This document shows positions 50,861 to 60,820 of a stretch of 64,000 nucleotides of DNA, piece by piece. Positions within the stretch are counted from its first letter, which is position 1. Each line of letters opens with the position of its first letter. Under the pieces are notes generated by a model that did not search any database, had not been told where the DNA came from, and saw only the letters and a program-made list of their open reading frames with translations. Position numbers and translations under genes: made by a program. Source of the stretch: Pustulibacterium marinum (GTDB lineage Bacteria > Bacteroidota > Bacteroidia > Flavobacteriales > Flavobacteriaceae); NCBI RefSeq assembly GCF_900116665.1, contig NZ_FPBK01000001.1, forward strand, positions 310,001 through 374,000, written 5' to 3'.

Positions 50861-50862
50861 TT

Positions 50863-51090
50863 ATGCCACATTTTCATATTAAATTATTAGAAGGAAAAAC
50901 CGAAGCCCAAAAGCAAGCACTGGCAAAAGCTGTAGTGGCGGCTGCACAAGAGGTGATTGGGTACGGAGACAAATCATATTCGGTAGCAATTGAAGATTTC
51001 TCATTGGACAAATGGAAAACCAAAGTTTACCATAAAGAGATCAAAAGCAATTCAAAGTTACTTTATAAAGAACCAGGATACGAGATGTGA
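50863..51090 (+). CDS. 4-oxalocrotonate tautomerase-like protein
   Basis: 75 residues. The family's catalytic proline directly follows Met (MPHFHIKLLEGKTEAQKQALAKAV), and the helix-strand layout fits a tautomerase monomer. Start ATG 50863 is 2 bases after the cupin stop; frames starting upstream are artefacts of overlap with the cupin gene. It probably isomerises enol/keto acids or acts in a related proline-based reaction. A terminator at 51112 closes the cluster. Confidence 0.88.
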   Translation: MPHFHIKLLEGKTEAQKQALAKAVVAAAQEVIGYGDKSYSVAIEDFSLDKWKTKVYHKEIKSNSKLLYKEPGYEM

Positions 51091-51111
51091 TTCTTCTGTT
51101 TTCAGTATATA

Positions 51112-51141
51112 AAAATAGCACACCAATGGGTGTGCTATTTT
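51112..51141. terminator. Bidirectional terminator after the redox cluster
   Basis: The 13-bp perfect stem AAAATAGCACACC / GGTGTGCTATTTT with loop AATG is followed by GTTTTT. It stands between the cluster and a convergent gene and can serve both. Confidence 0.88.
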
Positions 51142-51170
51142 GTTTTTAAGTAGTAAATATATTTTTTGTC

Positions 51171-51944
51171 TTATAAATACATAATGTACCCTAAACTTAA
51201 ATACACAGCGGTGTCATTGTATTTATTTTCGGTATATACTTCAGGGTCTGGCTCCATTCCTTCCACAACATCAGAGAAATAATATTGATACCTTGCATCT
51301 ATTATAACATCCGATCGTCTGTTTATTTTTAGTCGGAGACCAATATTAGCAGTAAATGAAAATACAGTTTGCGCGTCATTGGTCGTAGTTCCAAAAAATT
51401 TATCTGGTAAAACATTTGGGTCCGTAATATCGCCAAGATCAGATATATTTTCAGGGGATGCAAAATTTACTTGCAAGCCTAGAGCTCCATAAGGAACAAA
51501 AAGGTAGGATCCACTAATAAATTCTCTTAAAGAGATAGGATGAAATTCTAATTGCGTTCCTAAGTTGATATTTTTTACATTACCATGCATAGAGCGTAAT
51601 TGTTCTGCTGTATAGCTAGTTCTGTCTGGAGCAACCCATTGGCCAAAGTGATCTAGTTTTACATTGGTATAAGATAATTCATTTCTAAGCATAAAGTGAT
51701 CATTGAACCAGCTATATCTGTTAAAACAGTTACAACTTGCATCAAAAGCAAAGTTCATATAGTGTATGATCCCTACATTATACCCAACGTTACCTTTAAT
51801 GTTGTCAAAGTTTTTAGTCTCACCATAATCTGATTGAAAAGCAACTGGACCAGCCATGATTCCCAACTGATTAGAAAACTGCGAATAACCCGAATATGTA
51901 ACGGCTATAAAAACGAAAAGTAAAGTTAATTTTTTCAAATTCAT
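51171..51944 (-). CDS. Outer-membrane beta-barrel protein (DUF6089/THC0290-like)
   Basis: 257 residues from ATG 51944 (MNLKKLTLLFVFIAV). The signal peptide ends in SGYSQF. The mature part alternates strands with aromatic girdles (MNFAFDASCNCFNRYSWFNDHF, FHPISLREFISGSYLFVPYGALGLQ, VIIDARYQYYFSD) and ends in YLSLGYIMYL, a barrel-closing C-terminus. Similar proteins are of unknown function and widespread in Flavobacteriia. It is convergent with the redox cluster and divergent from gdhA. Confidence 0.78.
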   Translation of the reverse strand: MNLKKLTLLFVFIAVTYSGYSQFSNQLGIMAGPVAFQSDYGETKNFDNIKGNVGYNVGIIHYMNFAFDASCNCFNRYSWFNDHFMLRNELSYTNVKLDHFGQWVAPDRTSYTAEQLRSMHGNVKNINLGTQLEFHPISLREFISGSYLFVPYGALGLQVNFASPENISDLGDITDPNVLPDKFFGTTTNDAQTVFSFTANIGLRLKINRRSDVIIDARYQYYFSDVVEGMEPDPEVYTENKYNDTAVYLSLGYIMYL

Positions 51945-52108
51945 GCTATTGGGTGTAATAATGTTATAAACAAATATATGAAAAGGTAAACTATAAAAAA
52001 ACAAAAAAGGATAAACGGCAATTATAAACTTCTAACGTTAAATACCTATAAAGACATCTTGTTAACGCTAAGTTAATTGTGTTTAATATTGGTAATTTTT
52101 AAGCTTAA

Positions 52109-53520
<1,412 letters not shown>

Positions 53521-53549
53521 GCGATAAGTTATAGAATATATAAATAAGG

Positions 53550-53580
53550 AAAAAGGGTGAACGTATGTTTGCCCTTTTTT
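53550..53580. terminator. Terminator after gdhA
   Basis: The stem AAAAAGGG / CCCTTTTT with an inner GAAC/GTTTG-type pairing is followed by Ts. It touches the stop codon of the convergent gene at 53579 and can serve both strands. Confidence 0.78.
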
Positions 53581-53923
53581 AGTTTGCAATAATTTGCATG
53601 TTGTACACCTTTAAAGAATGTCCTTTTTCAAGAGTAGTCACTGCGGTTGCAATATTTTCTAGTGTTAATACTGAAGCATCATAGGTTACAATAACCAAAT
53701 TTTCAGGCTCCTGAATACTAATATTGTCAATACCGGGTAAAGAGGTGATAGAGTTTTTGATCTTTTCAATATAATTTTCTGTAGGATATACTTCTTCTAT
53801 ATTAAATGAAGTTTGCTGAAAAACTTGCTCTAGTTTTGCGTTATTGCCTGCGGATTTCGTTGTACAGGAAATGGACGTAAATGAAATAATAAGTAATAAG
53901 CTGAGAAAATGACAAAACTTCAT
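53579..53923 (-). CDS. Lipoprotein with an HMA-like ferredoxin fold lacking CxxC
   Basis: 114 residues. The lipobox TSISCTTK (cysteine near residue 20) marks a lipid anchor. The rest (EKIKNSITSLPGIDNISIQEPENLVIVTYDASVLTLENIATAV) has the spacing of a heavy-metal-associated domain, but the metal-binding CxxC is missing. It probably binds something else or is a protein-interaction domain. It stands alone between gdhA and the M16 peptidase genes. Confidence 0.68.
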   Translation of the reverse strand: MKFCHFLSLLLIISFTSISCTTKSAGNNAKLEQVFQQTSFNIEEVYPTENYIEKIKNSITSLPGIDNISIQEPENLVIVTYDASVLTLENIATAVTTLEKGHSLKVYNMQIIAN

Positions 53924-53981
53924 GATTGGGGAATTAAGAGTTTTATTGTCCGTAAATGTATTTTAAAATTATTAAATAATA

Positions 53982-54013
53982 AAAAAGGGATGCTACAAAC
54001 AGCATCCCTTTTT
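53982..54013 (-). terminator. Terminator for the M16 peptidase pair
   Basis: The perfect stem AAAAAGGGATGCT / AGCATCCCTTTTT with loop ACAAAC lies 41 bases past the minus-strand stop at 54055. Confidence 0.87.
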
Positions 54014-54054
54014 CAAAAGTAAATTTAATTTAAATATATAATGAGTGTGCGCTA

Positions 54055-56133
54055 TTAATTAAAATCCGCATCAGATACTCCTTTGTTAATGGTTACCTCT
54101 GTCATTACAAATTCAAACTCTTGAGGTCCTTGTGATTGTTTAATGCTATAAGGTATTTTAACACCGCTAACTTCTCTATAATCGCCATAGGTAGTAGTGC
54201 TTGTAAAAACCTGTCCGTTCATTTCTTGAGTAGTAGCTTCTTTTACTTTTAAGCCAGTTTCAACATCAAAGTAAACAGTTTCAGTTTCAGATAATGCAAT
54301 TACATACATATCTCTTCCGTCAATAGCTTCAATAGATTTTAGTTTGATGTCGTCATTTGCAAGTAAATTAACCTCAGGGAATGGAGTTGCTTCAGATTTT
54401 ACTTTGGTAATCATATCACCTTCCAAGTCTCTTTTTTGTCCTTGCATCATTACATAACCACTTTCTCCATTAAAAACTTGTTTACTTATAGAGTTTCCGT
54501 TTAATGTAATGTTTTGTAAGAACTGGTCTTTTGAAGTTTTTTTCAACTCAAGACCTAATTTCATTCCTTGTACTTCTGCTTCACCAAGCATGCTGATAGA
54601 TTTTACGTTTGTTACCGCTTTTTCACCACCAATAGCTTTGATATAATCTTCAATTACGGTTTTGGCAGTAGTTCCTTCAAGGATTGGTTTAGAGAATACA
54701 GGACGGTCAATTTTTTTTCCGTATTTATCAAAATAGAATACAGGAATGGTTTTACCATTTAACTCTATTTTTTCCAAATTGTGCAATACTTCGCTTCCTT
54801 TACCTACAACTACAATTCTTGAATTGTTAAGCGGGAAATATTTCTGAGCAACACGTTGTACATCTTCTTTGGTTACTGCGTTGATTCTACTAATGAAAGT
54901 TTTGTAGTAATCCTCTGGAAGGTCTTTAGTTTTAATATTGATAGCGTAACGTGCCGTAGTTTGTGGATTTTCGGTAGCCATAATAAAGCTTCCCAAGTAT
55001 TTAGCTTTTGCATTTGCAATAGCTTCGTCATCAACTGGCTCTGTTCTTATACGCTTAATTTCTTTTAGCATTTCTATAACCGCGCTGTCTGTAACTGCAT
55101 TTCTGATTTTTGCTGAAGCAGAAAATTCTCCGTCAGACCATTGATCAGCCGATGCGCTAGAGTAAGAACCATACGTATAACCGTGTGCTTCACGTAGGTT
55201 TTGATTTAAATAACTACTTAAACCGCCACCACCTAAAATGTAGTTGGCAATCAATACAGCAGGGTAATCTTCATCTGCCATTTTTAATTGAATTGGACTT
55301 ACCACAGAAAGTTCAGATTGAACTGCGTTTGGCATGTCTACAAAATCAATTTGTGTATACTGTACTTCTTTTGCTTTTGGAACAGAGATGTTTGGAGCTC
55401 CTGCAGCTAACCAAGAACCAAAATATTTTTTGATGATCTTTTTAGCTTTCTTAGGCTTAATATCTCCACTTACTACCATGTACGCATTTTTAGGAACAAA
55501 ATAAGTTTGGTAGTATTTTTTAACGTCTGCTAACGTAACAGCGTTTACAGATTCTTCCGTTAAATATTCACCATATGGGTGATCAGCTCCGTATACTAAA
55601 ACATCTTGAACTCTTGAAGCTACTTGAGCAGCACTTTTTTCGCCACTTTTCAATCCGTCAACAAGAATTTTTTTCTCTTTGTCTAATTCATCCTGAGTAA
55701 AGTTTGGATTAATAGCGCCATCTGCCATTAATTCGGTAACTCTTTCAAAATACTCAGTTAAAGATTGTGCATAACCTCCTTCTGCGCTTAAGCTGATAGA
55801 AGCTCCCATAAAGTCTACTTCTTCATTATAAGCATCTTTTGAAATAGAAGTGGTTCCGTTACCCATTAAAGAAGCTGTTAAGCTGGCAACACCTGCTTTG
55901 TTTCCTTCTGTATGAGGAGGGTTGTCTATGGTTAAACTAATAGAAACTCTTGGCAATTTGTGGTTTTCTACCATAAGTACGGTAAGTCCGTTACTTAATT
56001 GAAAAGTTTCAGGTTCTCCCAAGTTGATCGATGGAGTAGGGCCAGATTCTGGCATTTGTGAACGATCGATCTGTGCGTTTGCAGCCATGGCTACAAATAA
56101 TAATGCAAATATGGTTGTGAGTCTTTTTTTCAT
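54055..56133 (-). CDS. M16 family peptidase-like protein, inactive-type subunit
   Basis: 692 residues with a signal peptide (ends AANAQI). An M16-like pair of domains (about 35-465) lacks the HxxEH zinc motif: the equivalent segment is GNKAGVASLTASLMGNGT. It does have the R/Y-type substrate loop (LREAHGYTYGSYS) of the non-catalytic partner. The C-terminal 200 residues form an added LolA-like beta domain (GEAEVQGMKLGLELKKTSKDQ). With the next gene it should form a periplasmic peptidase heterodimer in which this one provides the chamber. It starts 24 bases after the active subunit. Confidence 0.9.
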   Translation of the reverse strand: MKKRLTTIFALLFVAMAANAQIDRSQMPESGPTPSINLGEPETFQLSNGLTVLMVENHKLPRVSISLTIDNPPHTEGNKAGVASLTASLMGNGTTSISKDAYNEEVDFMGASISLSAEGGYAQSLTEYFERVTELMADGAINPNFTQDELDKEKKILVDGLKSGEKSAAQVASRVQDVLVYGADHPYGEYLTEESVNAVTLADVKKYYQTYFVPKNAYMVVSGDIKPKKAKKIIKKYFGSWLAAGAPNISVPKAKEVQYTQIDFVDMPNAVQSELSVVSPIQLKMADEDYPAVLIANYILGGGGLSSYLNQNLREAHGYTYGSYSSASADQWSDGEFSASAKIRNAVTDSAVIEMLKEIKRIRTEPVDDEAIANAKAKYLGSFIMATENPQTTARYAINIKTKDLPEDYYKTFISRINAVTKEDVQRVAQKYFPLNNSRIVVVGKGSEVLHNLEKIELNGKTIPVFYFDKYGKKIDRPVFSKPILEGTTAKTVIEDYIKAIGGEKAVTNVKSISMLGEAEVQGMKLGLELKKTSKDQFLQNITLNGNSISKQVFNGESGYVMMQGQKRDLEGDMITKVKSEATPFPEVNLLANDDIKLKSIEAIDGRDMYVIALSETETVYFDVETGLKVKEATTQEMNGQVFTSTTTYGDYREVSGVKIPYSIKQSQGPQEFEFVMTEVTINKGVSDADFN

Positions 56134-56157
56134 TATGACTGTCTGTTTTTTTATTTC

Positions 56158-57483
56158 TTATTCAGCTGGTTCTGGTAAGTAATCTAGTTCTAAACGTTGA
56201 TTCTTTTTCAAGTATTCGTTTGCTACTCTTTTGATGTCTTCTCTCGTAATATCACGGTAGATTTCAATTTCTTTGTTTACCAAAGAAGTATCACCATAAA
56301 GCATGTAGTATCTTGCTAAAGAATTTGCAATTCCTTGAATGCTTGAGTTAGAGTTTACAAAGTTGTTTTCAAACTGATTTCTTAATTTTTGATATTCTCT
56401 TTCTGTAATCAATTCCGTCTGAATTTTGGTAATCTCTTCATCAATAGATTCAGCCAAGGTTTCTAGAGAAGTATCAGCTAAAGGAAGTGCTCCAATAATA
56501 TAAGTTCCATAGTCTTCCATAGATCTTGGGAATGCTAAAACCTGCATAGCAATTTTTTGCTCGTCTACCATTTTCTTGTACAAACGAGAACTTTTTCCGC
56601 CAGTTAATAAGGTAGAGATATAATCCAAAACATATGCATCTCTTTCTTTCATACTAGGTGTTTTGTATGCAAAGATTTTCAATGGAATTTGAATATTGGA
56701 ATCATATTCTGTTTCCATGATAGTAGCTGTAATAGGCTCTTCTTTTACAACAGTTCTTTCTGGTTTTGGAGCATGATTTTCAATAGGAGCAAAATAATCG
56801 TTGATCATTTTCTTTGTGTCCGAAAAATCAATATCACCTGCAACTACCAAGACAGCGTTGTTTGGATTGTAGAATTTCTCGTTGAAAGCACGGAATTCTT
56901 CCAGCTTAGCAGCATCTAGATCTTCCATACTACCAATTACAGATTCTTTGTATGGATGGTTTTTGAAAAGAAACGGATTAATTCCTGTACCATAAATTAC
57001 TTTTCCATAAGGAGCATTGTCTATTCGTTGTCTTTTTTCTTCTTTAACAACTTCGTTTTGCGTGTCTACACCAATTTGGTTGATAACCGGGTGCATCATA
57101 CGCTCGCTTTCCATCCAAAGACCTAATTCAAGATTGTTAGAAGGAAATGTTTCGTAGTAATACGTTCTGTCTTGTGTTGTATTGGCGTTGTTGCTTCCTC
57201 CGTGAGAAGAAACTATTCCAAACCATTCACCTCTTTCAATGTTTTCGGTTCCTTCAAATAAAAGGTGTTCAAAGAAGTGCGCAAAACCTGTTCTTCCAGG
57301 TTCTTCGTCTTTAGAACCCACGTGGTACATTACTGATGTAGTAACTACGGGTGCCGAATTATCTTGATGTAGAATTACGTGCAGACCATTGTCAAGGTCA
57401 TATTCTTCATAAGCAACTTCCTGTGCAAAGGATAAGCTACCAAGTAACATAGCAGCAGCTACTGTTAGTAAGTTTTTCTTCAT
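56158..57483 (-). CDS. M16 family zinc peptidase, active-type subunit
   Basis: 441 residues with a signal peptide (ends SLSFAQE). The inverted zinc motif HxxEH is complete: FAHFFEHLLFEG, with the distal glutamate region in YYETFPSNNLELGLWMESERM. The second domain (about 225-440) is a standard M16 C-terminal half. It heads the two-gene unit and probably degrades peptides in the periplasm together with the inactive-type partner encoded downstream. Confidence 0.94.
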   Translation of the reverse strand: MKKNLLTVAAAMLLGSLSFAQEVAYEEYDLDNGLHVILHQDNSAPVVTTSVMYHVGSKDEEPGRTGFAHFFEHLLFEGTENIERGEWFGIVSSHGGSNNANTTQDRTYYYETFPSNNLELGLWMESERMMHPVINQIGVDTQNEVVKEEKRQRIDNAPYGKVIYGTGINPFLFKNHPYKESVIGSMEDLDAAKLEEFRAFNEKFYNPNNAVLVVAGDIDFSDTKKMINDYFAPIENHAPKPERTVVKEEPITATIMETEYDSNIQIPLKIFAYKTPSMKERDAYVLDYISTLLTGGKSSRLYKKMVDEQKIAMQVLAFPRSMEDYGTYIIGALPLADTSLETLAESIDEEITKIQTELITEREYQKLRNQFENNFVNSNSSIQGIANSLARYYMLYGDTSLVNKEIEIYRDITREDIKRVANEYLKKNQRLELDYLPEPAE

Positions 57484-57692
57484 TGTTTTGATGCTTTTTA
57501 TTAATCAATGATTGTAAAACTGATATGTATATGGTTGGCGTAAATTGTTACATACTTTTGTTAAGAACCTTTCATAATTTAACATTATTATCTTAATTAT
57601 TTTCTAAATACTGGAATATCAGACTGTTTTGTTCTGAAATAAAGAGTTCTTTTTTGTATTTTAAGGAGAAACGCTTTTAAAAAATAGTAATT

Positions 57693-58169
57693 ATGGAAAA
57701 GATAAAGAATGTTAGTATTAAATATGGTATCATAACAGCGATAGCTTACATTGTATACTTTTTATTAATCAGATTGATAGGAATGCATGAAAATCCTTGG
57801 TTTAGATTGTTTAATGGGATTATTATGTTTGCAGGATTGTACGCTGCAGTGAAAGAATATAAAAGTAAAGATTCTATTCGCATGACCTATTATAGTGGTT
57901 TTAGAGCTGCGCTATTCACGGGTTTTTTGTCTACAATCATTTTTATACTGTTCATGGCAATTTATATGTATCATTTAGATACCGAATTTGTAAAAAATGT
58001 GATGGATTCTTGGTTTGAAGATTATAACCAAGGACCTGCAATAGTTTTATTTTTAATTTTTGTAGAAGGCTTGGCTTCCAGTATGATACTTACGTTGACC
58101 ATCATGCAAAAAGAGAAGAAAAGTCAGAATTTGAAGCAGGACAAAAAAATATATCAGCAAAAAGTATAA
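57693..58169 (+). CDS. DUF4199 family membrane protein
   Basis: 158 residues with four hydrophobic segments (about 12-28, 36-52, 66-92 and 113-136). The N-terminal KNVSIKYGIITAIAYIVYFLL and the charged RMTYYSGFRAALFTGF loop are typical of DUF4199, a small inner-membrane family of unknown role found widely in Bacteroidota. A TACTTTTG box at 57553-57560 could be its promoter, with a leader of about 125 bases. A lysine-rich tail ends the protein. Confidence 0.82.
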   Translation: MEKIKNVSIKYGIITAIAYIVYFLLIRLIGMHENPWFRLFNGIIMFAGLYAAVKEYKSKDSIRMTYYSGFRAALFTGFLSTIIFILFMAIYMYHLDTEFVKNVMDSWFEDYNQGPAIVLFLIFVEGLASSMILTLTIMQKEKKSQNLKQDKKIYQQKV

Positions 58170-58173
58170 AGTA

Positions 58174-58204
58174 TTTGTAGTTTAAGGAATTAGGTTTATA
58201 TTTG
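58174..58204 (+). promoter_or_regulatory. Promoter for rplU-rpmA
   Basis: TTTG (58174-58177) and TATATTTG (58197-58204) are separated by 19 bases, an exact fit to the Bacteroidota consensus. The start site near 58211 leaves a leader of about 37 bases, with a short TTAGT-AA-ACTAA inverted repeat. Confidence 0.8.
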
Positions 58205-58247
58205 CACTCATTTTTTAGTAAACTAATATTAATTAAACGGATACGCT

Positions 58248-58733
58248 ATGTATGCAATTGTAGAGATAGCAGGGCAGCAATTTAAAGTTGCAAAAGACCA
58301 AAAAGTATACGTAAACCGTTTATCTGAAGATGAAGGTGCTTCTATTTCTGTAGGAAATGTACTTTTATTAGATGATAATGGTTCTGTAACAATTGGCGCC
58401 CCGGCTATAGACGGAGCTTCTGTAGAAGTAAAAGTCTTAAAACACCTTAAAGGTGATAAAGTTATTGTTTTCAAGAAGAAAAGACGTAAAGGTTACAAAG
58501 TGAAAAACGGTCACAGACAAGCCTTAACTCAAATTGTTATTGAAGATATTATAGCTACTGGAGCTAAAAAAGCTAAAGCTGAGAAAAAAGCGGATGCACC
58601 AAAACAAGAAACCGAAGCTTCTAACGATTTAAGCAAAAATACTGTTGCTGAATTGAGAGAAATTGCTAAGGAAAAAGGAGTTGAAGGATATTCTTCAATG
58701 AAAAAAGCTGAATTAATTGCAGCGTTAAGTTAA
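58248..58733 (+). CDS. rplU: 50S ribosomal protein L21 with C-terminal Rho_N-like extension
   Basis: 161 residues. L21 proper covers about 1-104 (MYAIVEIAGQQFKV, KKKRRKGYKVKNGHRQ). A lysine/alanine-rich linker (105-126) leads to a C-terminal helix-loop-helix block (127-161; KNTVAELREIAKEKGVEGYS, then KKAELIAAL) that reads like a Rho N-terminal or SAP-type nucleic-acid-binding domain. A typical L21 is about 103 residues. The extension may add RNA contacts on the 50S subunit. It is 27 bases ahead of rpmA. Confidence 0.96.
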   Translation: MYAIVEIAGQQFKVAKDQKVYVNRLSEDEGASISVGNVLLLDDNGSVTIGAPAIDGASVEVKVLKHLKGDKVIVFKKKRRKGYKVKNGHRQALTQIVIEDIIATGAKKAKAEKKADAPKQETEASNDLSKNTVAELREIAKEKGVEGYSSMKKAELIAALS

Positions 58734-58760
58734 GTTTAACCCATTTAAAATTATTAAGAC

Positions 58761-59021
58761 ATGGCTCACAAGAAAGGTGTCGGTAGTTCGAAGAACGGTA
58801 GAGAATCAGAATCGAAACGCTTAGGTGTTAAGATTTTTGGAGGACAAGCTGCTATCGCTGGTAATATTTTAGTACGTCAGCGTGGTACAGCTCACAACCC
58901 AGGTGAAAATGTTTACATGGGTAAAGATCACACATTACACGCTAGAGTTGACGGTGTTGTAAAATTTGAAAAGAAAAGAGATAACAAATCTTATGTTTCT
59001 ATAGTTCCTTTTGAAGCATAA
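58761..59021 (+). CDS. rpmA: 50S ribosomal protein L27
   Basis: 86 residues, typical length. The N-terminus [16 protein letters not shown] and the block [28 protein letters not shown] are diagnostic. L27 reaches the peptidyl-transferase centre through its N-terminus, which begins directly with Ala-His after Met, so no propeptide cleavage is needed here. The rplU-rpmA order is the standard one. Confidence 0.98.
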   Translation: MAHKKGVGSSKNGRESESKRLGVKIFGGQAAIAGNILVRQRGTAHNPGENVYMGKDHTLHARVDGVVKFEKKRDNKSYVSIVPFEA

Positions 59022-59045
59022 TTTTTACTTCTTTTTATAAGATAT

Positions 59046-59082
59046 AAAAAAAGCGTTTGAGATTTTCAAACGCTTTTTTTTA
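59046..59082. terminator. Terminator after rpmA
   Basis: The stem AAGCGTTTGA / TCAAACGCTT with loop GATTT is flanked by A and T runs, so it works on both strands. It stands between rpmA and the convergent nrdA gene. Confidence 0.88.
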
Positions 59083-59104
59083 TGGATTTTACTGTGAATC
59101 TTAC

Positions 59105-60799
59105 CTAAGATTCACAGCTACTACAGTTTACTAAATTGTTTACCATTTCTTTAGAAACACTTTGGCTTCGTTGGTAATACAAAGTTTTTACGCCAAGTTT
59201 CCATGCTTCTATTAGAAGTTTATTTACCTCTTTGATAGGAACCGCAGCAGGAATGTTGATGTTCAAACTCTGAGATTGATCTACAAATTTCTGGCGAATA
59301 GATGCCTGAATAATAATTTCTAACTGACTGATTTCTTTAAAGGTTTTAAATACATCCTTTTCAGTTTGTGAAAGCTCTTCTAATTTTTGAACACTTCCGC
59401 CATCTAGCATTATATTTCTCCAAGTGTCTTCGTTATCAATACCTTTTTCTTCAAGTAATTGTTTTAGGTATTTATTTTTTCTGATGAAATTACCTTTAGA
59501 TAATCCTGCTTTGTAATAGTTGCTGCTAAAAGGTTCTATTCCAGGAGAAGTTTGTCCTAAAATTGCAGAAGATGAAGTTGTTGGTGCAATGGCTAGTGTG
59601 GTAGTGTTTCTTCTACCGTAACCTTGTAAAACTTCTGGTTCTCCGTATATTCTGGCTAATTCTTCACTAGCTTTATCTGCTTTGTTTTGAATGTGTTGGA
59701 AGATTTCAGTAGTCTTCATTTTGGCTTCCATGCTTTCAAATGGAATCATGTTCTTCTGAAGGTAAGAATGCCAACCTAGAACACCTAAACCTAGTGCACG
59801 GTGTCTTTTTGCAAATCTGTTAGCGGATGCTAAGTAATGATTGTCTTCTGTTTTAACGATGAATTCTTGTAATACAGCATCTAAGAAATAGATAGCCAAT
59901 TTTACAGCTTCGGTATCTTTCCATTCATCATATAATTCTAGATTCATAGAAGATAAACAGCAAATAAAAGATTCATCTATAGATGATGGAAGCATGATTT
60001 CTGAACACAAGTTACTAGCGTTCACTTGCATGCCTTTGTCTTTATAAACTTGTGGTTTATTTCGGTTTACATTGTCTGTAAAGAAAATATAAGGCAATCC
60101 TTTTTGTTGACGACTTTCTAAAACTTTTGCCCAAACTTTACGTTTGTCCATGTCGCCATCTATCATTTCTTGCATCCAATAATCAGAAACACAAACACCG
60201 TAGAATAGGTTTTGAATTGGGTTTCCTATATCTTTAATTTTCAAGAACTCTTCAATATCCGGATGGTCAATATCCAAGTAAGTTGCAAAAGCTCCACGGC
60301 GAACACCTCCTTGAGAAATGGTATCCATAGCGGTGTCAAACAACTTCATGAAACTTACGGCACCACTACTTTTTCCGTTATCAGTAACTGCGCTTCCTCT
60401 GGCACGTAGAGAGCCAAAATAACCAGATGTTCCACCTCCAATTTTGGTTTGCATGATTACTTCACCCAATTTGTGTGTAATTCCTTCAATATGATCAGGA
60501 ATATGTACATTGAAACAAGAAATGGGCAATCCTCTTTCGGTACCCATATTTGCCCAAATTGGAGAGCTCAAACTCATCCAGCCGCGTTCTATCATTTCTT
60601 GGAACGATTCTTTTAACTCTGGCTTGTACAATCTTTTTGCAGCAGCTGTAGTAATTCTATCAATAGCACCTTCAACAGTTTCTCCTTTTAAAAGGTAACC
60701 TCTGTTTAAGATTTGTTCGCTTTCTTCATTTTTCCACCAAAGTTTCTTTCTTAATTTTGAGTCGGTTTCGTTTGTTAATGGCAATTCTTTTGTAAACAT
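59105..60799 (-). CDS. nrdA: Ribonucleoside-diphosphate reductase, alpha subunit (short form)
   Basis: 564 residues. Reduces ribonucleoside diphosphates to deoxy forms. Active-site residues are present: SCFNVHIPD and NLCSEIMLPS (N-x-C-x-E) followed by CCLSSMNL; the radical-transfer tyrosine pair in TLYYQRSQS; and the C-terminal redox pair NCSSCES. The N-terminal ATP-cone regulatory domain of long class I enzymes is absent: an in-frame stop lies just upstream of the ATG and the protein starts directly in the catalytic core. It is 21 bases downstream of nrdB. Confidence 0.95.
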   Translation of the reverse strand: MFTKELPLTNETDSKLRKKLWWKNEESEQILNRGYLLKGETVEGAIDRITTAAAKRLYKPELKESFQEMIERGWMSLSSPIWANMGTERGLPISCFNVHIPDHIEGITHKLGEVIMQTKIGGGTSGYFGSLRARGSAVTDNGKSSGAVSFMKLFDTAMDTISQGGVRRGAFATYLDIDHPDIEEFLKIKDIGNPIQNLFYGVCVSDYWMQEMIDGDMDKRKVWAKVLESRQQKGLPYIFFTDNVNRNKPQVYKDKGMQVNASNLCSEIMLPSSIDESFICCLSSMNLELYDEWKDTEAVKLAIYFLDAVLQEFIVKTEDNHYLASANRFAKRHRALGLGVLGWHSYLQKNMIPFESMEAKMKTTEIFQHIQNKADKASEELARIYGEPEVLQGYGRRNTTTLAIAPTTSSSAILGQTSPGIEPFSSNYYKAGLSKGNFIRKNKYLKQLLEEKGIDNEDTWRNIMLDGGSVQKLEELSQTEKDVFKTFKEISQLEIIIQASIRQKFVDQSQSLNINIPAAVPIKEVNKLLIEAWKLGVKTLYYQRSQSVSKEMVNNLVNCSSCES

Positions 60800-60820
60800 G
60801 TTAATTGGGTTTTTGGGGAA

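Noticed and set aside
50746-50862. N-terminal extension of the tautomerase
   Set aside because: The extension overlaps the cupin gene in another frame and would bury the catalytic N-terminal proline, which must follow the initiator Met.
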